A DNA stretch of 64,000 bases from Sweltsa coloradensis (Eukaryota; Arthropoda; Insecta; Plecoptera; Chloroperlidae): positions 1 through 64,000 of the forward strand of contig JAMZAV010000309.1 of assembly GCA_024449915.1 (NCBI GenBank). The letters run 5' to 3'. Each line of letters starts with the position of its first letter. The stretch's first letter is position 1. Below, piece by piece: positions 1 to 9,665 of this stretch. A model generated the notes under the pieces. It searched no databases. It had not been told where the DNA came from and saw nothing but the letters and a program-made list of their open reading frames with translations. The position numbers were made by a program, and so were the translations under genes.

Positions 1-676
1 AACTCTCTCTGTCAACAGTTCCACGCACTAACAAACCCGTCTGTAGATCGGAGTGCATGTGATTCCGCTGTAAACACACTGCGAAGCGAAACAAACGAAA
101 ACACTGCTAGCACATGTCGTGTCTGAGCTGTCACCTCCACCTGTCAAGACAATTCCCACGCCCACCCACTCAGTAGAGTGAATCGATCCCAGTGCCGTAC
201 GTTTAGCTTGCGGCACATGGCAGTAACAAAACAACACAGGGGTTAGTAGAGTATATCAATTTAAATGTCCCAACACCACAAAATATGTTAATATAGCCCT
301 CAGCTAACACCATGCATCTGGTAAGTGGTGTCTTACCGTTGCTCTAAAACAGCCTATGCGAGGACTACCGGGCTCGGCATTTTTCTGTAAATAACACAAT
401 TCCATCCATCATATAGCATACCCCTCCCTATATAGGGCCTAAGTTGACATTCATGCTTGACTTTCCCTGTTGAGCAAGTGAACTGAAAAGAAGCAATGAG
501 CATGACACACCCACGCTGTACACAACAGCAACATGCGGTCCAAGATGTCACCGCACTTGAGTGGATTAGGCCTAGGCGGTTAGGCCAGAGCTAGGCGGAA
601 GCCTTGTAGGCTATGTCGTGTAGCGTTGAAGTAACATAAACAGTGCTCGAAACATATATTTTGTCAACTCTCTTAC
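1..676. other. no supported gene
   Basis: Short open frames exist on the minus strand here but lack splice context or recognisable motifs. If the 677-754 exon is real, this stretch is its first intron. I see no repeat with recognisable ends. Confidence 0.4.
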
Positions 677-754
677 CTCTTTTATGATGTTCCTGATGAA
701 AAATGAAGACGAATATGTTGTTGGAGGAAACTGAGTTAAAGTTGTTGATGCCAT
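677..754 (-). CDS. candidate first coding exon of an unidentified gene
   Basis: This reading frame runs from an ATG (754-752) through 26 codons to a strong splice donor, GAG|GTAAGAG, and would continue past the left edge. The start has G at -3 and G at +4. A CCAAT box lies about 200 bp upstream on the same strand (near 952-960). The peptide is rich in Ser and Thr and ends with a hydrophobic run F18-F19-I20-R21-N22-I23-I24. This has the F-x-I-x-x-I-I spacing of an eh1-like Groucho-binding motif, found near the N-terminus of some homeodomain repressors. I see no homeobox or other continuing exon in bases 1-676. The exon is inferred from start, donor and composition only, and could be chance. 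Confidence 0.3.
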
Positions 755-1504
755 TACGAACAATAACACAATGACTAACTTGACGTTTCGCCGAAAGATG
801 TCGTTTCTGTGGCCCAACAAACATGTCTGTCGTGTGAAAACTTCTTTATCGATCTGTGAAAATTTGTGATAACTAGCGCCACCCCTCGTTACCGATTTGA
901 AACTAATGGCGCGTTGTAGGCTTGTATTTGAAAGGAAATTCAAAACAAGTTATGATTGGTTTTGGGGACTTTAACTATCAACGACAAGTAGGTAACTATA
1001 GTTGGTAACTATAGCCCATGCCAGAACAAGAAGAGAGAAGCCACACTTTAGAGTATTCTGGACCTCAATTCCGACCAAAAATACAAGCGACGTGTTTCGT
1101 TTCTGGAAATCAGTATTTAATATAGTTTATCATAATAGTTAGTAGGTGGAATAAAACCAACTCAACTTTGTTGTATTTGTCAGTGACATTGGAACCCAGT
1201 TTATTAAGTCTGACAGTGCGTCTACCCCAAGGAGACAGAAAAAAACTACCATGTGGAGATGAAGTACGGTATTAGTGAAAAAGCATGAAGCAGCATGAAT
1301 TTCTAAAATATAAAGAACGAGGACCCCAACCCCACCCCCTCAATTTTCACTTTTTGTACCCAGATTATACTAATTACTTAGCAATAAATATATACATTCA
1401 GACTAGCATCACGTTTCTGCTTTGCAAATTGCAATCGTAGACTTTTTAATAGATAATGGTACACTTGTTAGAAAAGAGTATATACACAAATGTTTTTTTG
1501 TTAA
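755..1504. other. intergenic, nothing recognised
   Basis: There is no coding frame. A short direct repeat (GGTAACTATAG, twice near 990-1015) and CCAAT on the minus strand near 955 are the only structure seen. Confidence 0.4.
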
Positions 1505-1894
1505 CTAGGAAAACGCTAAAGTCCCGTCGCGTTGTTGAGCGAGCACCGGTACGTGCAACAACGACCCAAGCACGACATTCCCATAATGTTACATACCAAT
1601 AAGTCCTTAAGGTCTTGACCGATTTAGCTGAAAATTTGTAAAATAGGAGAGAATGTTGTACTTATTGACCCTGCAAAATTTCATAACGATCGGAACATTT
1701 TTTTTTTTTATAGGCCCTAACCAACGATCGGATTTTGTTCAAAAACTATACAGCAACCCGCCAAGGTGGTATGTATGTGTGAAAAATTTTAGGTCGATCA
1801 GAGAAACGGTGCGACCTGTACCGAAGCAGTAACAGAGAAAAAAAGACATTCGAGCCATAAGAGTCAAGTGGAGACGCTCGCTACGCTCGCTCAA
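1505..1894 (-). mobile_element. Helentron-like non-autonomous element, family A
   Basis: Read on the minus strand, it begins TTGAGCGAGCGTAGCGAG and ends with an inverted copy of that 5' end (CTCGCTCAA), then a hairpin (arms AACGC and AGCGTT) and a terminal CCTAG before T. This asymmetric inverted repeat with a 3' hairpin is the plan of Helentron-associated elements. A near-identical copy lies at 12306-12738 and a decayed one at 12934-13472. It has no coding capacity. Confidence 0.65.
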
Positions 1895-2397
1895 AAAAGT
1901 TGTAAATTAGTTTATAAAAAGGCAAATCTCTTTTGTAATATTATTAGTTGCGATTTTTTAAATAAAATCGGGACAGCATCCATATGTCCCAACACAAAAC
2001 AAATCGGGACGCGGGACACAACCCCACACCTAAAATCGGGACGTCTGCAATCCTAGGGAGAAAAACACATTTTTGTTCACTTTCAGCTACTTGGGAAGCA
2101 AAGAAATGGCAAGTGGAAAAATGAAAATGGAGCTGAAGTCCAAATAGCGTTCTACAACAGCATAGGACCAGCTTTACGTTCCAATCACATCACAGGGCAA
2201 CATTGTAGCAAACATTAATCAAGGACCGGACACAAACCTTTATTACGCAGTACTAAGAGTAAATTAAATATTTATTGATTGCTGGCCAATTGAAATTGGA
2301 AGACCATGGGGATCCAGCATACTAATCAGTGAGTACAAAGGACAATTGTTAGAGAAATAAATAAAATTGCAAATATAAAACAAAAAAGCCAGCGATT
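1895..2397. other. intergenic, nothing recognised
   Basis: A 62-codon frame overlaps the Helentron edge and has no recognisable features. The rest is unassigned. Confidence 0.4.
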
Positions 2398-2765
2398 TAG
2401 CCGCGGTCGTTTAACCAGTTCCCACTCGAACACTGAAATTAAGCAACATCGGGCGTGGTCAGGGGTTGAGTGGGTCGCCGCTCTGCCCTGAAACACACGT
2501 ATATCGCTGACTAGAGCAGACTAGGGTTCGTAAGCTTGTGTGACAGCTTCGTTCTCCTTGGCGCCGTCTGCTCGGCAGTCCGGGTTAGTGGAGGAACCTA
2601 TATGACTGTCAAAAGTTACACCGTCCTTTCGGATGGGACGTAAAGCCGTTGGTCCCCTTGGTACTTTTCGGTAGGAGTAGGCTATGTGCCGGTACCGGGT
2701 TTCCCCTCCTCCCTTCTCTATTAAATTTGCACTAGTGGGCTACATTGCCTGTTGCAAATAGAGAC
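2398..2765 (+). mobile_element. 5S rRNA-derived SINE (SINE3-like), nearly full length
   Basis: The head (about 2400-2490) resembles 5S rRNA. A segment AAATTAAGCAACATCGGGC corresponds to the 5S box A region and GAGTGGGTCGCCGC to the box C region, the internal RNA polymerase III promoter. Downstream is a conserved body with CCTTTCGGATGGGACGTAAA, then an AT-rich tail. A second, inverted and head-truncated copy at 42030-42255 shares the body closely. The upstream part of 5S appears shortened, so this is not a 5S gene. Confidence 0.75.
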
Positions 2766-2890
2766 ATGATAATAATATAACAAAAATTTATGAAAAATTG
2801 GTTGTACAAAAGGGTACATATAAAGATATTCTTCATAGTTATGTACATTACAATCACGGGTAAATGAGAGTACCCAAAAGAGCTTAGTTA

Positions 2891-4358
2891 GTTAAACGAG
2901 TGAGCGTAGCGAACGTAGTGATTTCCATTCGACTTCAACGGCCCTTATAGTTTTTCTGCGTGCGTGCGTGTGTGTGTGTGTGTGTGTACGTTAAAAATCA
3001 GCCGAATCGCTGAACAGATTGCGCTGAAATTTTAAACGGACATCCGGTACGAGTTTATTGAGAACTGCTAACAAAATCAGCAAGATTCATTGCGATTTAA
3101 ACATACAAGAAATAATAAACTGAAAAATAGACTTCCAATGTTATGAAATTATTTTAACGACAATGTTTTAGATTTTGAAAAGATATTTTTTGTTTTTTTA
3201 TTTACCTGGCAGTGAAATGCCGTGTCCATTCAAGGTCTGTCGAATGTTTTAAGTCAAAGTACCCCCAAATTCCGCTCGTAGATTGAGTAAACCTTGCAAT
3301 GTTTTCACGTATTTCGTACTGGCTATGTTTACCATAGTAGGCCCTATTGCCACAGATGATGGACTTCACTGCGTTATATGCATTTCAAAACATGTTTAAT
3401 AATTTTTTTAAATACAATCTCGAAATTACAAAATCTTTCCCGACCAGGGATTGAACCCACGTCTCCCATATTTCGGCTATAAGGGCGCTTTAGCCAACTA
3501 GACCAGGGAAACGCCAAAGTCGTAGTTAGACGAGTGAGAGAGTCATGTGGTGAGTACCCGGGAACATATGCATTTAAGTTTGATAATTATATTCGTATAA
3601 ATAATAGTTTTTTAAAGTTTAGTTGGCATACGGGGACGGGCGCGTCAACTGTAAGGTCATAATGCGCCTCTCTAGCCTATGATAGGCTAGGTAGGCCTAA
3701 GGTAGGGGGAAGAAAAGTAATGTAATCGGGTACAATGTTTTAGATTTTGAAAATATATTTTTTGTTTATTATTCGCCTGGCCGTGAAATGCCGTGCCCAT
3801 GCAAGGTCTGTCGAATGTTGCACGTCAAGGTACCCACAAAATTCGCTCGTAGATTGAGTAAACCTTGCAATATTTTCACGTATTTCGTACTGGCTATGTT
3901 TACCATAGTAGGCCCTATTGCCACAGATGATGGACAACACTGCGTTATATTATGCATTTCAAATCATGTTCAATTATTTTTGAAATACAATCTAGAAATT
4001 ACAAAATCTTTCCCGACCAGGGAATTGAACTCTCTTCTTTCACATTTCGGCTACAAGGGCGCCTTAGCCAACTAGACTATAGGGAAACGCCAAAGTCGTA
4101 GTGAGACGAGTGAGCGAGTCATGTGGTGAGTACCCGGGAACATTTGCATTTAAGTTTGATAATTATATTCGTATAAATAATAGTTTTTAAAGTTTAGTTG
4201 GTATACGGGGACGGGCGCGTCAACTGTAAGGTCATAATGCGCCTCTCTAGCCTATGATAGGCTAGGTAGGCCCAAGGTAGGGGAAGAAAAGTAATGTAAT
4301 CGGGTACTTAACACATGGCTCACTCACTCGTTTAACAACGACTTTGGCGTTTCCCTAG
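2891..4358 (+). mobile_element. Helentron-like composite element, family V
   Basis: The 5' end reads GTTAAACGAGTGAGCGTAGC and its inverse, CTCACTCGTTTAAC, lies just inside the 3' end. That is followed by a small hairpin (AACG...CGTT) and a terminal CCCTAG before T. A (TG)n tract near 2960-2988 and the phrase AGATTGCGCTGAAATTTT follow the 5' end, as in the related copy at 43040. The interior is a tandem duplication of about 570 bp (3164-4305). Each unit carries a tRNA-like segment and an outward-facing copy of the family's 3' end. No protein is encoded. Confidence 0.6.
3164..4305 (+). repeat. tandem duplication, two units of about 570 bp
   Basis: Unit 1 (about 3164-3732) and unit 2 (about 3733-4305) start with the same CAATGTTTTAGATTTTGAAAA and stay alignable throughout with small differences. 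Each has, on the minus strand, a tRNA-like stretch (about 3440-3510 and 4010-4080) with a B-box-like GGTTCAATCCC in unit 1, followed by a Helentron 3' end. The tRNA-like parts look like captured SINE heads rather than genes. Confidence 0.75.
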
Positions 4359-4424
4359 TTAATTAACAGATTGTTGAGAAGAATTTATAAATAAAATAAT
4401 TCGCAACACATTGTATTAATCATT

Positions 4425-6089
4425 TTGGTGGTGGCGCAAGGTACGCTTATTGCTTTTTTTACATTGTTAAGATTCTTAAACACTGCAAATTATTTATATA
4501 TGCAGATGACATTGTTATTAGTATCAGTGGTACTGACTTATATGAAATACATGCAAAGTTGAATGAAGATTTGAGGCAAATTGAATTGTTGTTTCTAGAA
4601 AATAAAATGAAAGTTAATCCTGCTAAATCTAAAGCACTAATTCTATGTTCAAAAACTGTATCACTCAAACGGAAAAAAAGAATTGAGTGAAGTAAGGATT
4701 AAAATTGATAATATGGAGATTGAGGTGGTTGATAATGCGAAATACTTTGGTGTTACATTAGACTCGGAGTTAAATCTTAAATGACATAGCACAAACGTTA
4801 TAATGGGAATTTCAAGGAAAGTTGGCTTTTTTAAACGAATTAGTCGGTGTCTGTATATTGAATCAAAAATAAAGTTATACCAATCTATTATTGCACCATA
4901 CATTGATTATTGCAGTAGTGTTTTGTTTTTATTAAATAATAATGAAATAGAAGCACAAGCACTGCAAAAGCAACAAAACAAAGCAGTGCGTTTTATTCTT
5001 CAGGTTAACAGATTTACACCAATCAAACAAATGTATGATGCCATTTTTTCGTGGTTGAATATTAGAGATAGGATCTTACTAAATACCTACTCTTACTTTT
5101 ATTGGATTAGCGTAGCAAAGATTCCATTTCACTACTCTGGAGAAAAAAATCCGGAATGTTTTTTTTTTCTTTTTCTGTATTATTGTGCGACTGTTAGCAC
5201 GATTCCGGCTAAACCGATACTCCAATTGCGATGAAATTTAATGGAGGCCTTCGAAATCTCTGAACCAAAAACTGCCACGTTTTTGAGCGCAATCGAAAAA
5301 TTATTTCTCATGAAAATCGCAATTTTACGATTTTTTAAACATTTCTTCGACTTATTACACCTACATGCTTTATCTGAATGTAATGATTTTTTCACAGAAC
5401 CTTAATTTTATGAATTTATATATTCCTGTGAAATTCGAGCGCAATCGAAAAATAATTTATCATGAAAATCGCAATTTTACGCTTTTCGTTAAAAAAAATT
5501 ACGCTCATCCAACAACGCGCCTAAAAAAGCGTTTGCGAAGCTTCCTAGTAATTAGATTACATAAAGGACTGGCACCAGAATACCTCAGTAATAAATTAAG
5601 TATAAAGCAATGTTACTCATACACATAATACAAGAGGTAAAAAGAAAAAAAAACAATTGTGAAATAAACCTCAAATAAATATGTTAATAAAGATTAATAA
5701 AGGAATAAAATATACAAAGAATTCCACAACCCATAAAAGACATGTCATGTGTCAAAGGGTTCTGAGGGCTTGCTGTAAGCTCATAAAAGAAAAAAAATGA
5801 TCCCATTGTCTTATGAAAGCCAGGGATTCTGGGACAATTAGTAGAATGGCAATTTTAAAGTTTAATTTGTACATCATCTATTTTATGTGTAGACAACTTC
5901 ATTATTAAATTGTAATGTTGTCATTGATATATAATTAGACTTATTCTTGGTACTGTGCATAGATGATGTATGTTGATAGAATGATTGTACACTGTGCCGC
6001 CTGCCGGTATAATAGGTACTAGAGTGATGTTCCTAGAATGTATTTTACAATGTACCTGTGAAAAATAGCTAATTTGCTAAATAAACTTG

Positions 6090-6126
<37 letters not shown>
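4425..6126 (+). pseudogene. CR1/Jockey-like LINE, 3' part, inactivated
   Basis: Translated fragments show a reverse transcriptase: a decayed G-x-A-Q-G-T box near 4430, the catalytic box LFIYADDIV at about 4490-4520, a KYFGVTLDSEL block near 4740, and LYQSIIAPYIDYCSSV (4873-4920). The C-terminal HKGLAPEYLS block sits at 5563-5592. The frame is broken by stops and shifts, the 5' half is missing, and a Helentron (5103-5548) splits the C-terminal region. The non-coding 3' part ends in AATAAA-like sequence and a (CTA)n tail at 6091-6126. Confidence 0.8.
5103..5548 (+). mobile_element. Helentron-like element, family X, nested in a LINE
   Basis: It begins TTGGATTAGCGTAGCAAAG and ends CTCATCCAACAACGCG, then a hairpin arm GCGTTTGCG, then CCTAG before T. 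LINE coding sequence resumes directly on the other side, so the boundaries are well placed. Other copies are at 35176-35826, 44530-45262 and 63485 to the window end. Confidence 0.7.
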
Positions 6127-6250
6127 ATCCCATCGTCGATTGCGTCGGAGCCTACAGGGTTGGCTTGGTCTCTTTGATTTAAAGTCCCCCACTGAAAATC
6201 AGTTATATAACTGAGTGGGTAGACTCTAAATACAATTTATTTATTTACTA
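6127..6250 (+). mobile_element. 3' fragment of tRNA-SINE family Z
   Basis: It contains the family's 3' body (CAGTTATATAACTGAGTGGG) and ATTT-rich tail, directly after the LINE's (CTA)n tail. Fuller copies are at 36344-36760, 46165-46540 and 59513-59840. Confidence 0.65.
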
Positions 6251-7689
6251 GTAATACAAAAATGTTCCGTTCACTCATATAATAATGGTTTAGGTTAAGG
6301 TACTGAGTCATGAAATTTCAAACTGTACTGAGGACTGCAAACTTTCCCCTTGACCTCTGAATCTTTCTTATTGAATGCAAACAAACAAAACACAAGTTAG
6401 GTTTTCATCATAGATACTACTATACCGTTTTCATCGTGAGACAAGATACACGCACAGATGACAGGGTATGGTATTTAATATTTATCCAGCAGGACATACA
6501 AAGGATCCAGCTGAAACCTTTTTTACCCCAAAAACTTTTTTGCATTTTGCATACCATCTATCTGATATTCAGAGGTGCAAAGTTACTAAAATAGTTTTTA
6601 TTTCGAATAATTGTCATTTACAAATTTCATTATTAGAAAATGTAGTATTTTGGAGCATACCATTTTTTCCTTCCCATCATCTCTAAAACCTAGGGATTTT
6701 TTGCACTTTAAATGGAAAATTATTTCAATAGGTAGGCCTACATTTAGATCAATATAATTTAATTGTTGACACAAACCAGTAAGAATACAATGCTAAACTC
6801 ACTATTTAATACAATAAGAAATTACAAAATCCATCCCGACCTGGAATGTGGGAGACCCGGGTTTGAATCCCGGTCGGGATGGATTTTGTTTTTTGAATTG
6901 TATTACATATTAACAAATCCACCTACGGCAGCGTTTTCCGACTGACCAAATTGAGAAAAAAGCTAAACTAACTCTCAATAGGCATTTTATCTTTAGTAAA
7001 ATTAACATTTTGTAATGTTGGTTGTAATGGAAAAAAAAAAAAAAAACACCAATTGAGCACCTGTAAGTCAGAACACAAATTTTACATATCTCTACCATTG
7101 AGTGAGCTATACTAGGTACTTATCTACACAAAAAGATGATTACGTGTGGGAAGACCGTATGACAGAAAGAGGGTGCAGTGAGCGATCACGTTCACTTATC
7201 ACACAATGTGCTTAGAACAGCCACTCTTTTGTACGTATTATTGTCTCCCAATTCAATATTGTGGCGGTAACTGTTATTTAATAAATGTTTTACAGTTAAA
7301 CAACACATGCGTCAGTGTTGTGTGTTATAATTTAAGCAATCAGGAAAGTTTTCAAAAAAGAAAAGAATGTCTGATGACAGTAGGCAGTCTAGCGCTAGCC
7401 TTGCGCATGGGGCTGTGATTTAGCCGTTCACAGGCTTATTTATTTGCACAACAAAATAATTTCATGCACAAATGAAGGTGCAGACTGTGAAGGCAGATCC
7501 ACATAAAAACATAACACATAAGGTTTAACGTAGTTGTGTAAGCGCGCCAGAAGGCCTACACATATAAACATAAGCGCACACAAAGAATTTTATGCGAAGA
7601 TATGTTACTTGTCTTCTACGTTAATTGCAGAGTGTCTATTATCACCCCTTTAATTATAGAAGGATTTACATACATAATTACGATTATAA
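6251..7689. other. intergenic, one SINE remnant only
   Basis: Apart from the tRNA-like remnant at 6825-6888 I see no gene or element with recognisable ends. Short open frames are AT-rich and without context. Confidence 0.4.
6825..6888 (+). repeat. tRNA-derived SINE remnant forming a hairpin
   Basis: A T-arm-like GGGTTTGAATCCCGG block is kept, with GGAATGTGGGAGACCC before it, matching the tRNA-like heads at 52.7 and 53.6 kb. The block is bracketed by AAAATCCATCCCGACC and its exact inverse, so the whole segment can fold back. The D-arm half is gone. Confidence 0.55.
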
Positions 7690-7756
7690 CTTTTTTTATT
7701 CTATCTAACGTCTACTTTATCCTATTCGGTTAAAAACTGATTTACAAAGGAGGACA
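7690..7756 (-). repeat. 3' tail of another SINE-like repeat
   Basis: The inverse of this segment matches 26480-26560: both carry TTGTCCTCCTTTGTAAATCA followed by an AT-rich tail. It abuts the inverted-repeat element at 7761. Confidence 0.5.
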
Positions 7757-7760
7757 ATTA

Positions 7761-8266
7761 AGGTTGTGTTCCGTAAAGGCGACCGGTCGACCATTCTGGG
7801 CTCGACTGGGTATTGTTATTTGCATTGTTTACTCAACGTCTGATTGTTGGGGTACTGCCTTGGCTCCGATATGGTGCTTGCATCTACAAGGCCGTGTTTT
7901 AATGAAAAGTTGTGATATCTGGTTAAATTGTTACATAAATCATATCATTTACTAAATAAATGAATGATTCGAATGAAAGAATGAATGAATTTTTGTCTAC
8001 CCATGTGTAGTTACAGGAACATTGTCGGAAGTTGACATTATTCCATGATTTTCAATGAAAGAATTTGAAATAACCGCGCTTTCTTCAAGACCAGCCCACG
8101 ACCGGAATAAAACTGTGGGCTTCTTGGTCTCGACCACAACAGTGAAAACAGCAACGCATCGCATACGTTTCTTGCAAATCTGATCTGTCATTGGTGCGAA
8201 TTGTGTTTACTTAAATTCCATTGGTCGCAGACTGGTCGTTCTGGTCGCCTTTGCGGAACACAACCT
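7761..8266. mobile_element. DNA transposon with 24-bp terminal inverted repeats
   Basis: Both ends carry AGGTTGTGTTCCG(T/C)AAAGGCGACC in inverted orientation with one mismatch. The flanks are TTAA on the left and TAAA on the right, so a degenerate TTAA duplication is possible but unproven. About 506 bp long with no transposase. Confidence 0.6.
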
Positions 8267-8439
8267 AAATAAATCTCATTACACTGATGCAGACACAACA
8301 ATGAACTATGGTTAACTAAATATTTGAAATACTAAATCACAACAATGTAATAATAATAATGTTATTTTGGTAACAAATTCAAAAAGGATATTAAATGCAA
8401 TTAATTAATAAAATTCAACTTTGTATTGTATTTGTATTG

Positions 8440-8702
8440 TAAGAAATATTTGATCGATTGTACCAAAAAAACGTGGCAAGACTAAGTTCAGAGATTTCGA
8501 AGGTACCCTAAAATTTACATATGCCGTTTGCCCAGTAGAGCGCAAACAAACAGACTACATAACAACTAACAGTTATATAACTGAGTGGGTAGACTCTAAA
8601 TACAATTTATTTATTTAAAAAAAAACACTCGAGCTATATTTTTTGGGGTGGGGTGGTTGGGGGGGGGGCAGTGAAATTGAAGTCTTTGCTTTGCTCATCC
8701 AA
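8440..8702 (-). mobile_element. Helentron-like fragment, family Y, with nested SINE tail
   Basis: On the minus strand it begins TTGGATGAGCAAAGCAAAG and matches the first part of the element at 62717-63436. The 3' hairpin end is missing. A family Z SINE tail (about 8570-8613) is inserted inside. Confidence 0.55.
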
Positions 8703-9126
8703 AAATTATGTAAACTTACAGTTAAAATATATAGTAATTTTTTAAAGTCAATTTTAAGTGTCATATTATTTTATGCTCTATAGATTGGTTTTGAGTAAAA
8801 ATTATTTTTTGGGGTAATAGCTCCAAGGTGTTAAACTGGCCCACTGGGAAACTGGGTGAAATTAAAAACATGTGAACTTAGTACTGAAATCAATCAGCTG
8901 AAAATTTACAAAATAACATTGTAGGTATGTATTTCTACTTTACAGCGGTACTAATAGTAATAATAAGACAGTACTTGTCGTCCTGTTGGTTGTAAATAGT
9001 AACTTGATAATGTATGGAAGTAGGGTGTAAGTTAGGTACACTATACAGTATAAGCTTACACCTTACTTACCTAGTTCAGTTAAATTACTTACAAGAAATA
9101 AGTTTGGGATTATCATACAAAGGACA
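8703..9126. other. nothing recognised
   Basis: AT-rich sequence downstream of the predicted RTTN poly(A) signal. No repeat ends or coding frame seen. Confidence 0.4.
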
Positions 9127-9132
9127 TTTATT
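9127..9132 (-). terminator. RTTN: predicted RTTN polyadenylation signal
   Basis: AATAAA on the minus strand, about 270 bp past the RTTN stop codon. This would give a 3' UTR of roughly 290 nt. Cleavage-site evidence would need transcripts. Confidence 0.5.
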
Positions 9133-9399
9133 AATCAATACACTTTTCTACAAATTTAACACATCAGTTCTATAATTTAATACAAATTAAAGATATACAT
9201 TATAAAAATACAAAAAGGCCCTATATGCAGAACATTCTTCATTAAAGCCAAAGACAACGTGACTAGAGTGTTTGTACTTTGCAGTCGAGTACAAAGTAGG
9301 CAGCAAAATCTGTACAACAATATTGATGTCCAGGCCAATCACACATAGCAACTAGCAAGCAACTATTTTCAAGCCATGCCATGATTGGCAAACATCACG

Positions 9400-9665
9400 T
9401 TATCTTTTCTTATCTCTATTTTCTTCGTTGCGTAAAATCCTGAGAACGTAAGAAAGCATTTGAATCCTGTCGTCGGAAGGATCTCTCACGGTAATGTTGA
9501 GGTTACTCAACACATCCTGTAGCTTAACATCAATCCCCGAGCATTTGATGACGAGTTTTGCCTTCTGATTGTTGGCCACTAAAGCCCACACTATGGAGGC
9601 GACAATACACTTCTCCTCCACTGACCCAACACTAAGCTGAGACTGGAGTAACTGCAGGAACTCAC
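9400..9665 (-). CDS. RTTN: RTTN exon 11, terminal exon with stop
   Basis: It encodes residues 2129-2216 and the TAA stop. Acceptor TTTACAG|GT. The segment VWALVANNQKAKLVIK is the signature C-terminal armadillo helix of rotatins. The last residues are charged and poorly conserved. Confidence 0.92.

Noticed and set aside
2400..2490. 5S rRNA gene
   Set aside because: The head is shortened and fused to a SINE body with a second copy elsewhere.
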